DNA of 64,000 nt from positions 1 to 64,000 of the forward strand of contig JAIETL010000036.1 of NCBI GenBank assembly GCA_019745195.1. Reading direction: 5' to 3'. The notes beneath the pieces are model-generated. The model saw nothing but the letters and a program-made list of their open reading frames with translations. It did not search any database and was not told the origin of the DNA. Source of the DNA: Beijerinckiaceae bacterium. GTDB taxonomy: Bacteria > Pseudomonadota > Alphaproteobacteria > Rhizobiales > Beijerinckiaceae. Position 1 is the first letter of the stretch. Each line of letters starts with the position of its first letter. Both the position numbers and the translations under genes were made by a program. Below, piece by piece: positions 52,036-61,547 of this stretch.

Positions 52036-52722
52036 TCAGCGGATGATGCGCAGGATGCGCAAAAAGTTCAGGAGCCCGATCAGGGCCCCGGCGACATAGG
52101 TGAAGGCGGCGGCGCGCAGCACACCGCGCGCTGCTGGCAGGTCGGTCTCCGCGAGATAGCCGTCGCCCGCCAGGATCGGCAGCGCCTTGCCGAAGCTGGC
52201 GTCGAGCTCCAGCGGCAGCGTGACCAGATGCACGACGAGGCCGATGCCGAGCAGCGCGATGGCGAGCCCGAACTGGACCAGTCCGACCATCGGCGCGCGC
52301 GTCACGATGGCCACCAGCGGCGCGGTCAGCAGGATCGCCATGGCGATCTTGTCGAAGACCGACAGGAAGCGCGCCAGTGCGGTGCGCCAGGCGAAGAGCG
52401 TGCTGCCCTGCGCATGCTGGATCGCATGGGCCACCTCATGGGCGGCGACCGCGACCGCCGTGATCGAACGGCCGTCGTGGTTCTCCGTCGATAGTCGCAC
52501 GGCGCGGGCGTCCGGGTCGTAATGATCGCCGGCCGGGGTCGTCTCGACCGTCACGGCCTGAAGCTGGTAGCGGTCGAGCAGGTGGCGCGCCAGTTCGCCG
52601 CCGGTGCCGGGCAGATCGGGCCGTGGCGCGGCATGTCGGCCCATCTCGCGCCGGACCCAGGCCTGCGGCCCGAAGATCAGCAGGATCACCAGCAGCGCGA
52701 TCGCGAAGAACAGCACCGGCAC
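52036..52722 (-). CDS. Membrane zinc metallopeptidase (YugP-like)
   Basis: A 228-residue protein of the neutral zinc metallopeptidase family related to YugP. One N-terminal membrane helix (about residues 3-18) is followed by the zinc motif VAAHEVAHAIQHAQG (about 91-105) and three more hydrophobic segments. The expected location is the inner membrane; substrate unknown. It is on the same strand as, and between, the ABC ATPase gene and the PaaK-like gene. Confidence 0.88.
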   Translation of the reverse strand: MPVLFFAIALLVILLIFGPQAWVRREMGRHAAPRPDLPGTGGELARHLLDRYQLQAVTVETTPAGDHYDPDARAVRLSTENHDGRSITAVAVAAHEVAHAIQHAQGSTLFAWRTALARFLSVFDKIAMAILLTAPLVAIVTRAPMVGLVQFGLAIALLGIGLVVHLVTLPLELDASFGKALPILAGDGYLAETDLPAARGVLRAAAFTYVAGALIGLLNFLRILRIIR

Positions 52723-52744
52723 CGGACCTGCTCCAAGCGCGGCG

Positions 52745-53593
52745 TCAGGACAGCCAGCGCTTGCGGCGCTTATAGCTCTTGACCTCGCGGAACGACTTCT
52801 TGTCGCCGTCGGAGACGCCGAGATAGAACTCCTTCACGTCCTCGTTCTCGCGCAGCATCGAGGCCTCGCCGTCCATGACGATGCGGCCAGTCTCCATGAT
52901 GTAGCCATAGGTGGCGTATCGCAGCGCCATGTTGGTGTTCTGCTCGGCGACGAGGAAGGAGACGTCCTCGTCGGCGTTGAGCCGGCGGACGATCTCAAAG
53001 ATTTCCTCGACGATCTGCGGCGCGAGCCCCATGGACGGCTCGTCGAGCAGGATCATCTTGGGCTTCGACATCATGGCGCGGCCGACGGCGCACATCTGCT
53101 GCTCGCCGCCCGATGTGTAGCCAGCCTGCGCATTGCGGCGCTGCTTCAGACGCGGAAAAAGCTCGTAGATCTTTTCGAGATCGCGCTTGATCGCGGCGTT
53201 GCCGTCGCGGCGGGTGAAGGCCCCGGTCAGCAGGTTTTCCTCGATCGAGAGATGGCCGAAACAGTGCCGCCCCTCCATCACCTGGATGCAGCCGCGCCGC
53301 ACCAGTTCGCTCGGCGACATGCGGTCGACCCGCTCGCCCTCGAACACGATCGAGCCCTTGGTAACCTCGCCGCGCTCGGCCTTGAGCAGGTTCGAGATCG
53401 CCTTCAGCGTCGTGGTCTTGCCAGCGCCGTTGGCCCCGAGAATCGCGACGATGCCCTTGCGCGGGACATGCAGCGAGACGCCCTTCAGCACGAGGATGAC
53501 GTGATCGTAGATCACCTCGATGTTGTTCAGCGACAGGATGTTGTCCGTGGGGGCGGTGACAGCGGTCGGCTGGTCGAGGATCAAAGTGGACAT
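52745..53593 (-). CDS. Branched-chain-type ABC transporter ATPase (LivF-like)
   Basis: A 282-residue ATPase of the LivF group: Walker A LGANGAGKTT (about residues 53-62), signature YTSGGEQQMCAVGRAM, Walker B MILLDEPSMGLAP and switch histidine replaced by a glutamine region (LVAEQNTNMAL), as is usual for LivF. GAAGGAGCGCGA precedes the ATG at 53593. It is the last gene of a five-component importer (binding protein, LivM, LivH, LivG) and is separated from the binding protein by a palindromic repeat. Confidence 0.92.
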   Translation of the reverse strand: MSTLILDQPTAVTAPTDNILSLNNIEVIYDHVILVLKGVSLHVPRKGIVAILGANGAGKTTTLKAISNLLKAERGEVTKGSIVFEGERVDRMSPSELVRRGCIQVMEGRHCFGHLSIEENLLTGAFTRRDGNAAIKRDLEKIYELFPRLKQRRNAQAGYTSGGEQQMCAVGRAMMSKPKMILLDEPSMGLAPQIVEEIFEIVRRLNADEDVSFLVAEQNTNMALRYATYGYIMETGRIVMDGEASMLRENEDVKEFYLGVSDGDKKSFREVKSYKRRKRWLS

Positions 53594-53604
53594 TCGCGCT
53601 CCTT

Positions 53605-53756
53605 CCCTTCTCCCCTTGCGGGAGAAGGTGGCTCGGCGCAGCCGAGACGGATGAGGGGTCACGCCGACCTTTCCAAATGGAAACGACGACATTGAACGCG
53701 CAGCCCGACCCCTCATCCGGCGCTGCGCGCCACCTTCTCCCGCAAGGGGAGAAGGG
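53605..53756. repeat. 152-base palindromic intergenic repeat
   Basis: Two perfect 28-base arms (53605-53632 and 53729-53756, starting CCCTTCTCCCCTTGCGGGAG and its complement) enclose a second inverted pair (CGGATGAGGGGTC at 53648-53660, GACCCCTCATCCG at 53707-53719). The whole can fold into one long hairpin between the ATPase and binding-protein genes. It has the look of a dispersed intergenic element seen in many alphaproteobacteria. Confidence 0.85.
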
Positions 53757-53800
53757 GAGCGCCGGACGGCGGCGCAAACCGCCGTCCGCATCTTTTCACG

Positions 53801-55132
53801 TCAGGAGGACTTCTCGCAGGCTTCCGCGCGCTTGGGCCAGCCGGCGTTCTTCTCGGCATAGTCCTTGGCGGCGGCCTCGATCAGCGGGCGGACCTCGTCC
53901 TTCAGAGGATCCATCCAGTCGCCCTTCTGGGTCCACTTGGTCCCGTCCCACTCGGCGACATAGGCCTTGTTGTGGCCGGAATGGTCGGCGCAGGCGATCT
54001 TCACCGCATTGGCGAAGCCCGCCATGCCGAGTTCCTTGAGGCGCGCCTCGGTGATGTTCAGCGTCTCGAGGCCGCGCCTGACATCCTCGCCGGTGACGAC
54101 CTTCTTGCCGCTGATCTTCTGGGCATTGGCGATCGCCTCGGCCACCAGCATCGAGTTGTAGACGCCGCGGTTGTAGAGGTTCTCGCCGACCTTCTCCTTC
54201 GGGGCAAGGCTCTTACCCTTGTCCACGACATGCTTGAGGATGTCCTGGATCACCGGGAAGTTCGAGCCGGCCGCGTTGAAGTTCAGCGACTTGTAGCCCT
54301 TGGCCTCCGGTCCGCCGGCACGCGCATCGTCATCGCCGCCGGCCCACCAGACGCCGACCAGCTTGGCGATCGGGAAGCCGTTCTTGATCGCTTCCTTCAC
54401 GGCAGTCGGGTTCATCGCGCCCCAGCCCTGGTTGTAGAGATAGTCGGGCCGGTCGCGCCGGATCGAGAGCCAGAGCGAGCCCTGGTTCTGCATGTCGGCT
54501 GCGGCGACGGGATAGAGCTTGACCTCGAAGCCGTATTTCTTGGCCAGGGCCTCCAGAACCGGGATCGGCTCCTTGCCATAGGGTGCGTCGAGATGGATCA
54601 GGCCGAGCTTCTTGCCCTTGAGCTTGTCCATGCCGCCGAGCTCGTTGGCCATGTGGCGGACCATGATCGAGGCGCCGTCCCAATAGGTCAGCGGCGGGAT
54701 GAAGACCCAGGGGAACTGGCCGCCATCGGCCGAAGCCGAGAGGCCATAGGCCATCGAGAGGATCGGGATCTTGTCGATATGGGCGCGCGGAATCGCCGCG
54801 AGCGTGGCGCCTGTCGACCAGGGCGAGTAGATCACCGTGTTCTTCGACTTGGCCTGCTCATAGCACTCGATCGACTTCTTGGTGTCGTAGCCGGTCTCGC
54901 ATTCCTCGAAGTTGATCTTCACGCCGCCGATGCCGCCGTCGCGCTCGTTCAGCATCGTGAAATAGTCGCGCATGCCGTCGCCGATCGGCGTGCCGGAGCC
55001 GGAGAACGGCCCGGTGCGGTAGGCGTTGTTGGCGACGTAGATCGAATCCTGCGCCATGGCGGGGGAAACGAGCGCGCTGCCGGCGAGGAGCGCGCCGAGA
55101 GCCGCTCCCTTCATGATGGTGGTCTTCTTCAT
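53801..55132 (-). CDS. Branched-chain-type ABC transporter substrate-binding protein
   Basis: A 443-residue periplasmic binding protein (type I fold, Leu/Ile/Val-binding group). The signal peptide ends at AMAQD (about residue 28); the ligand region includes YRTGPFSGSGTPIGDGM and SPWSTGATLAAIPRA. The group also covers aromatic acids, urea and amides. GGAGGAAGCAAG precedes the ATG. It is the most 3' but one gene of the importer group. The ligand is unknown; the acyl-CoA synthetase in the cluster hints at an organic acid. Confidence 0.92.
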   Translation of the reverse strand: MKKTTIMKGAALGALLAGSALVSPAMAQDSIYVANNAYRTGPFSGSGTPIGDGMRDYFTMLNERDGGIGGVKINFEECETGYDTKKSIECYEQAKSKNTVIYSPWSTGATLAAIPRAHIDKIPILSMAYGLSASADGGQFPWVFIPPLTYWDGASIMVRHMANELGGMDKLKGKKLGLIHLDAPYGKEPIPVLEALAKKYGFEVKLYPVAAADMQNQGSLWLSIRRDRPDYLYNQGWGAMNPTAVKEAIKNGFPIAKLVGVWWAGGDDDARAGGPEAKGYKSLNFNAAGSNFPVIQDILKHVVDKGKSLAPKEKVGENLYNRGVYNSMLVAEAIANAQKISGKKVVTGEDVRRGLETLNITEARLKELGMAGFANAVKIACADHSGHNKAYVAEWDGTKWTQKGDWMDPLKDEVRPLIEAAAKDYAEKNAGWPKRAEACEKSS

Positions 55133-55249
55133 CTTGCTTCCTCCGTTGTTGCTTTCCGGTGCGGCGTGGCCGCCGCTCCGTCTCCCTTGCCCGCCGCTTT
55201 GCGAAAGTCCGCGGCAGGTCGTTTCTTGCGCCGTCTTTTTGGGCCGCCC

Positions 55250-56329
55250 TCAATAGGGGAAAGGCCAGGTCCGCAATTTCTGCTTTCCGATCTGCCAGAG
55301 ACGCGCCAGGCCGTGCGGCTCGACAATCAGGAAAAGGATAATCAGCGCGCCCAGCAGCATGAAGGTGACATGCTCGGCCGTGGCGCCCGACAGCGGGATG
55401 CCGATCGCAGGCAGCCCGAACTTCATGATGGTCGGCAGGCTGGCGATGAAGGCCGCCCCGAAAAAGGAGCCGATCAGGGAGCCGAGACCGCCGATGATGA
55501 TCATGAACAGGACGGTGAAGGAGAGCCTGATCGAGAACACGTCCGCCGCTTCGGCGGTGCCGTACCAGAGGAAGATCATCATCGCGCCGGCGACGCCGCA
55601 ATAGAAGGACGAGACGGCGAAGGCGAGCAGCTTGGCGTTGAGCAGCTTGATGCCCATCAGTTCGGCGGCGATGTCCATGTCGCGCACCGCCATCCAGGAA
55701 CGGCCTAGCCGGCCATGGACGATGTTGGAGGCAAACCAGGTCAGCACCACGACGAGCACGAGGCAGACGAAGTAGCGCGTTTCCGGGCTGGCGGTCGCGC
55801 CGGTGATCGGGATTCCGAAGACGCTGCGCAGCGGCACCTCGATGGCGCCCGATGCGTTGTAGTTGAACAGCCACGGCACGCGCACGAAGGCCCATTGCAG
55901 GAAGAACTGCGCGGCCAGCGTCGCGACCGCGAGGTAAAAGCCCTTGATGCGCAGCGAGGGCAGCCCGAACAGCACGCCGATAGCAGCCGAGAACAGCCCC
56001 GAGACCAGGATCAGGACGATGATGTTCACATTGGGGAAGATCGTCGTCATCTTGTAGCAGGCATAGGCGCCGACGCCCATGAAGGCGGCCGTGCCCAGCG
56101 AGATCAGCCCGGTATAGCCGGTCAGGATGTTGAGCCCGATCGCGGCCAGCGAGAACACCAGGAACGGGATCATCACGGTCGTCGTGAAGAAGTCGTTGCC
56201 GATCAGCGGCACGCCGATGAAGGCGAGCGCGAGGATGACGGCGATGCCGATCCGGTCCTGCCAGATCGGGAACACCGCCATATCGGCGGAATAGCTCGTC
56301 TTGTATTGGCCGGCTTCGCGGTAGAACAC
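55250..56329 (-). CDS. Branched-chain-type ABC transporter permease (LivM-like)
   Basis: A 359-residue permease with about ten hydrophobic helices and the LivM pattern GLNILTGYTGLISLGTAAFMG (given here in two parts: GLNILTGYTG and LISLGTAAFMGV) plus the EAA-type loop GRSWMAVRDMDIAAELMGI. GTG at 56329 is taken as start because AGAGG lies 9 bases upstream, just behind the livH stop; the in-frame TTG nearby is less likely. It lies 13 bases after livH. Confidence 0.9.
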   Translation of the reverse strand: MFYREAGQYKTSYSADMAVFPIWQDRIGIAVILALAFIGVPLIGNDFFTTTVMIPFLVFSLAAIGLNILTGYTGLISLGTAAFMGVGAYACYKMTTIFPNVNIIVLILVSGLFSAAIGVLFGLPSLRIKGFYLAVATLAAQFFLQWAFVRVPWLFNYNASGAIEVPLRSVFGIPITGATASPETRYFVCLVLVVVLTWFASNIVHGRLGRSWMAVRDMDIAAELMGIKLLNAKLLAFAVSSFYCGVAGAMMIFLWYGTAEAADVFSIRLSFTVLFMIIIGGLGSLIGSFFGAAFIASLPTIMKFGLPAIGIPLSGATAEHVTFMLLGALIILFLIVEPHGLARLWQIGKQKLRTWPFPY

Positions 56330-56342
56330 GGGCTCAAGCCTC

Positions 56343-57416
56343 TCAGATGCGTTCGATGATCTTGTCGCCGAACAGGCCCTGCGGCCGGAACAGCAGGAAA
56401 CCAAGGGCGATGAAATAGGCCAGCCAGCTCTCGATGCCGCCGCCGATCAGCGGGCCCCAGTAGAACTCGCCGAGCTTCTCGCCGATGCCGATGATCAGCC
56501 CGCCGACGATGGCGCCGGGGATCGAGGTGAAACCGCCCAGGATCAGCACCGGGAGCGCCTTCAGCGCTACGATCTCGAGCGCGAAGGAAACGTCCGAGCG
56601 CGCGCCCCACATGATGCCGGTGATCAGCGCGACGATGCCGGCGGTAAACCAGACGATGACCCAGATCTGGTTCAGCGAGATGCCGACCGAGAGCGCCGCC
56701 TTGTGGCTGTCGGCGACCGCCCGCAAGGCCCTGCCGATGCGGGTGTACTGGAAGAAGAGCGCGAGCGCCGCGATCATGATCGAGGCGATGACCGCCGCCG
56801 CGATGTCGATCTTCTGCAGCGAGACGCGCCCGCCCAGGATGTTCAGATCGATCGCGCCCTTGGGCAGATAGAGTTGCTCCGCGATCATCTGCTTGGGGTT
56901 GCCGCCGAAGACGGATTCGCCGAAGCCGATCAGGAAATAGGTGATCCCGAACGTCGCCATGAAGAGGATGATGTCGGGCTGGTTGACCAGCGGGCGCAGC
57001 ACCATGCGCTCGATCGTCACCGCCAGCACGAACATGACGCCGAGCGTCAGGATCACCGCCAGGAAGGCCGGCACGCCCTTCTCGTGCAGCCCGACCAGCG
57101 TCAGCGCCGCGAACACCACCATGATGCCCTGAGCGAAGTTGAACACGCCGGAGGCCTTGAAGATCAGCACGAAGCCGAGCGCGATCAGCGCGTAGAGCAC
57201 GCCGGTGACGAGCCCTTCCCAGAGCGTCTGCACGAGCAGATCGGGCAGTTCGACCATCTGGACGAAGGGGTCGATGAAGACCTTGTAGGCGGTGCCCGAG
57301 CCGTCGAGCTTTGCCGCGACCATGGCGGCGGCGACGATCGCGGCCAGAATCAGGGCGGCCTTGACCCAGCCATTAGCGAGGAGGTTTGGTGCGGGGCGCA
57401 GGGTGGCGTCGGTCAT
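56343..57416 (-). CDS. Branched-chain-type ABC transporter permease (LivH-like)
   Basis: A 357-residue permease with eight or nine membrane helices. LivH-type blocks are GVLYALIALGFVLIFKASGV (about residues 73-92), NFAQGIMVVFAA and the coupling loop GRALRAVADSHKAALSVGIS. It pairs with the LivM-like protein. The N-terminus is extended by about 60 residues, including an extra hydrophobic stretch (AALILAAIVAAAMVAAKL), compared with LivH of E. coli. A palindromic repeat separates it from the LivG gene. Confidence 0.91.
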   Translation of the reverse strand: MTDATLRPAPNLLANGWVKAALILAAIVAAAMVAAKLDGSGTAYKVFIDPFVQMVELPDLLVQTLWEGLVTGVLYALIALGFVLIFKASGVFNFAQGIMVVFAALTLVGLHEKGVPAFLAVILTLGVMFVLAVTIERMVLRPLVNQPDIILFMATFGITYFLIGFGESVFGGNPKQMIAEQLYLPKGAIDLNILGGRVSLQKIDIAAAVIASIMIAALALFFQYTRIGRALRAVADSHKAALSVGISLNQIWVIVWFTAGIVALITGIMWGARSDVSFALEIVALKALPVLILGGFTSIPGAIVGGLIIGIGEKLGEFYWGPLIGGGIESWLAYFIALGFLLFRPQGLFGDKIIERI

Positions 57417-57450
57417 GGATTCAGATCCCTCGCGCCCAAGACAAAATACT

Positions 57451-57561
57451 CCGTCATCCCGGACAAGCTGCGTAGCAGCGCAGCTCCGGGATCCATCATA
57501 GGGCGCGATGGCGCTTTACGATGGATCCCGGAGCTCCGCTTCGCTGCGTCCGGGATGACGG
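57451..57561. repeat. 111-base palindromic intergenic repeat
   Basis: Outer arms CCGTCATCCCGGA (57451-57463) and TCCGGGATGACGG (57549-57561) and inner arms AGCTCCGGGATCCATC (57482-57497) and its complement (57520-57535) form a long imperfect hairpin between livH and livG. Its sequence differs from the other repeats here. Similar CGTCATCCCGGA palindromes are familiar in alphaproteobacterial intergenic DNA. Confidence 0.85.
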
Positions 57562-57585
57562 GGAGGTTGAAGCAAAGATCGCCCA

Positions 57586-58412
<827 letters not shown>

Positions 58413-58416
<4 letters not shown>

Positions 58417-60389
58417 GCCGCCCTCGCCGGGGTTGGCGCGGTCGTCGGATAAGTCTTGGCGTCGCGCACCTTGACATTGGCCGAGATCACGCCCTTGCGG
58501 CCATCCTCGAAAGTGACCTCGGTCGAGATCGCGGCGATCTGCGAGCCGTCATAGAGCGCATTCACCAGCGGGGCGTAGCGCTCGGCGATGAAGCCGCGCC
58601 GGACCTTCTGCGTGCGGGTGAGTTCGCCGTCGTCGGCGTCGAGTTCCTTGTGCAGGATCAGGAAGCGCCTGATCTGGGCTCCGCCCATCAGCGGCTCGGA
58701 CGCGAGCGAGCGGTTCACCTCGTCGACATGCTTTGCGATCATGTCGTAGACGAGATCGTGGCCGGCCAGTTCCTGATAGGAGGCGTAGACGACGTTGTTG
58801 CGCTCGGCCCAGTTGCCGACGGCCGCCAGGTCGATGTTCAGCGCCACGGTGGCGTAGTCGCGGCCTTGGCCGAAGGCGACGACCTCCTTGATGTTGGGAT
58901 AGAATTTCAGCTTGTTCTCGATGTATTTCGGCGGGAACAGGTCGCCGTTGGAGAGCTTGCCGACATCCTTGGCGCGGTCGATGATCTTCAGGTGCCCGGT
59001 CTCGTCGAAGAAGCCGGCGTCGCCCGAGCGGACGAAGCCGTCGGCGGTCATCGTCTCGGCGGTCTTCTCCGGGTCCTTGTAGTAGCCGCCAAAGATCGAG
59101 GGCGAGCGGTAGAGCACCTCGCCATTGTCGTCGATCCGGATCTCGACCAGCGGGGCGGGCTTGCCGACCGTGTCGGCCTTGATCTCGCCATCGGGCTGCA
59201 TGGTGACATAGACGCCGGCCTCGGTCTGTCCGTAGAGCTGCTTCAGGTTGACGCCGATCGAGCGGTAGAACCGGAACAGTTCGGGGCCGATCGCCTCGCC
59301 CGCCGTGTAGCCGACCTTGATGTTGCTCAGGCCGAAGCGGTTGCGCAGCGGCGCGTAGATCAGAAGGTCGCCTAGCTTGTAGAGCAGGCGCGCGCCCAGC
59401 GGCACGCTTTCGCCGTTGAGAATCTTCTCGCCATGCGTCTTCGCGACGCCCAGGAAATAGTGGAACAGGCGACGCATCAGCGGGCCGGCATCCTCCATGC
59501 GCACCATGGTCAGCGTCAGCATGGTCTCGAAGACGCGCGGCGGCGCGAACGCGTAAGTCGTGCCGACCTCGCGGCGGTCGTCGATGACGGTCTCCGGACC
59601 TTCGGGACAGTTCACGCAGAAGCCGGCGATGATGGCCTGAGCGTAGGAGAAGACATGGTCGCCGACCCAGGCGATCGGCAGATAGGCGATGATCTCGTCG
59701 CGCTCGGTCAGGCCGTCGAACTGGCAGCCGATCTCGGCGGCGGTGATGACGTTGAAATGGCTGAGCATGACGCCCTTGGGCCGGCCGGTGGTGCCCGAGG
59801 TGTAGAGGATGATGCCGAGATCGGAGCCCGAGCCCGCCTGCATCTCGCGCTCAAGCGCCCCGGACGCCTCCGGGCTCGCCTTCAGCGCGGCGGAGCCTGC
59901 CTCGATGACGCTGCCGATCTCATGCAGCTTGCCATGGTCGTAGTCACGCAGGCCGCGTGGCTCGTCATAGAGCATGTGGCGCAGGTTCGGCAGGCGGTCG
60001 GCGATCGAGAGGATCTTATCGACCTGCTCCTGATCCTGCACGCAGGCGAAGACCGCCTCGGCATGGTCGAGCACATAGGCCATCTCGTCGGCGACGCTGT
60101 CGGCATAGACCGGCACCGGGATTGCGCCGAGCCATTGCGCGGCCGCCATCGACCAGTAGAGTCTGGGCCGGTTGTAGCCGATGATCGCGACCTTGTCGCC
60201 GCGCTTCAGGCCGAGATCGGACAGGCCCTTGGCATAGGAGCGGACCTGATCGGCGACCTGCGCCCAATTCCAGGACTGCCAGATGCCGAGATCCTTGTGG
60301 CGGAACGCCGGCCGTGCGCCGCGCTCGCGCGCATTGCGCAGCAGCAGTTTCGGAAAGGTATCCGCCTGGCCGGCGCTGACGCTTGCCAC
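58413..60389 (-). CDS. Long-chain-type acyl-CoA synthetase (AMP-binding)
   Basis: A 658-residue adenylate-forming ligase. The P-loop motif is LYTSGTTGRPKGVMLSH (about residues 196-212), then YGQTEAGVYV (about 380-389), the hinge SGDAGFFDETGHLKIIDRAKD and the C-terminal TRTQKVRRGFIAERY. It should make an acyl-CoA from a carboxylic acid, ATP and CoA. GTG at 60389 is chosen because similarity starts just after it (SAGQADTFPKLL); the frame continues upstream without similarity. It overlaps livG by 4 bases, so it probably activates the acid that the importer brings in. Confidence 0.9.
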
Positions 60390-60639
60390 GATCCTCGATC
60401 TCCACCCTGTCCGACCGCGATCTTTGTCGCAGCCATTATCCGGGCCGCTCCGGGCCCTTTTCTTCATGCAAGCCTTGCAGCCGCCCATCATCTTCGCAAG
60501 GGGGGACTTGACAGACAACTCGCCATTTGGTCGCTATTGTCTCGCGGAAGTCTGCATTGGCTTTTTCGCACGCGATTGTGACCGGGCTCCCGCGTCCTCC
60601 GCGCCGATGCCAATCCCGTCTTTGCGAGCGGCGGAGCGG

Positions 60640-61347
60640 TTACCCCTCATAGCGCGCGAGCCGCTCCAGATCCCTGATCGTCACGCTGCCATGGCCGACC
60701 TCGAGCAGGCCCAGCGCCTCCAGCTTCGCCAGCCCCTGATTGGCGATCTGGCGCGACATGCCCGCCAGCAGGCCGAGTTCCTCCTGCGAGACGACGAGCG
60801 TCCGGTCCTGGCCAGGATAGAGCGTCGGGTTGAACAGCCAGGCGAGGTTCCGTGCGAGCCGGGCGGTCGAATCGAGTGTGCGGTCGGTCTCGGCGATGGC
60901 GATGAACTGGGCGAGACGCTCGTTGAACTGGTGGACGAGGAAGCGGTTGAAGGCGGCTGAATGCTCGAACAGCCACATGAAGGTCGAGCGCCGCATCAAG
61001 GCGAGCCTTGTCTCGCGCAGCGCGACGAGTTCGTAGCGGCGCGGCTCGGCCTTGATCACCGTGCCCTCGCCGAACCAGGCCCCGGCGCGCATGCCCGCCA
61101 GCGTGGCGGATTTGCCGGTCTTCGAGGTGGTCGACATCTTGACCAGCCCCTCGGCGACGCCGGTCCAGGATTCAAGCCTGTCGCCGACATGGCAGATATT
61201 GCTGCCCTTGCCATAGATCCGGAAGCTGACGCCGCGCCTCGCCTCCTCGAACTCAGGCTGCGTCAGGTCGCGCGACCAGGCGGCGATGGCGCGGAGGTCG
61301 TCTGGGGTGATCAAGGTCAGGGTCGTTCCTGGGTCGGAGACCGACAC
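60640..61347 (-). CDS. Crp/Fnr-family transcriptional regulator
   Basis: A 235-residue regulator: a cyclic-nucleotide-binding-type beta-roll (about residues 25-140, with FRIYGKGSNICHVGDRLESW and MRAGAWFGEGTVI) and a C-terminal winged helix (QEELGLLAGMSRQIANQGLA, about 182-201). There is no N-terminal cysteine cluster as in Fnr. A GTG at 61347 is the start. It lies 250 bases upstream of the acyl-CoA synthetase on the same strand and may control that operon. The effector is unknown. Confidence 0.9.
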   Translation of the reverse strand: MSVSDPGTTLTLITPDDLRAIAAWSRDLTQPEFEEARRGVSFRIYGKGSNICHVGDRLESWTGVAEGLVKMSTTSKTGKSATLAGMRAGAWFGEGTVIKAEPRRYELVALRETRLALMRRSTFMWLFEHSAAFNRFLVHQFNERLAQFIAIAETDRTLDSTARLARNLAWLFNPTLYPGQDRTLVVSQEELGLLAGMSRQIANQGLAKLEALGLLEVGHGSVTIRDLERLARYEG

Positions 61348-61398
61348 TATGGAGCGTGTTGGCGCCTGAACTCAAGGTCGGGCGCTTAAGCGCGGGGA

Positions 61399-61534
61399 AC
61401 CCTCTTCCGGAGGGAGAGGGCAGGGTGAGGGGTGGGCCTTCAACCAGCGAGGCGAAACCTATCCGCGCTTCGGTTCAGGCCAATCCCGAAATGTCCATCA
61501 CCTCACCCCTGCCCCTCTCCTTACAGGAGAGGGG
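61399..61534. repeat. 136-base palindromic intergenic repeat
   Basis: Each end is a small hairpin (CCCTCTTCC GGA GGGAGAGGG around 61399-61419; CCCCTCTCC TTACA GGAGAGGGG around 61512-61534). The segments next to them are also inverse copies (AGGGCAGGGTGAGGGG and CCTCACCCCTGCCCCT). It fills most of the gap between the Crp/Fnr gene and the oxidoreductase gene and resembles a dispersed palindromic element. Confidence 0.75.
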
Positions 61535-61547
61535 TTCTTCCAGCGCC

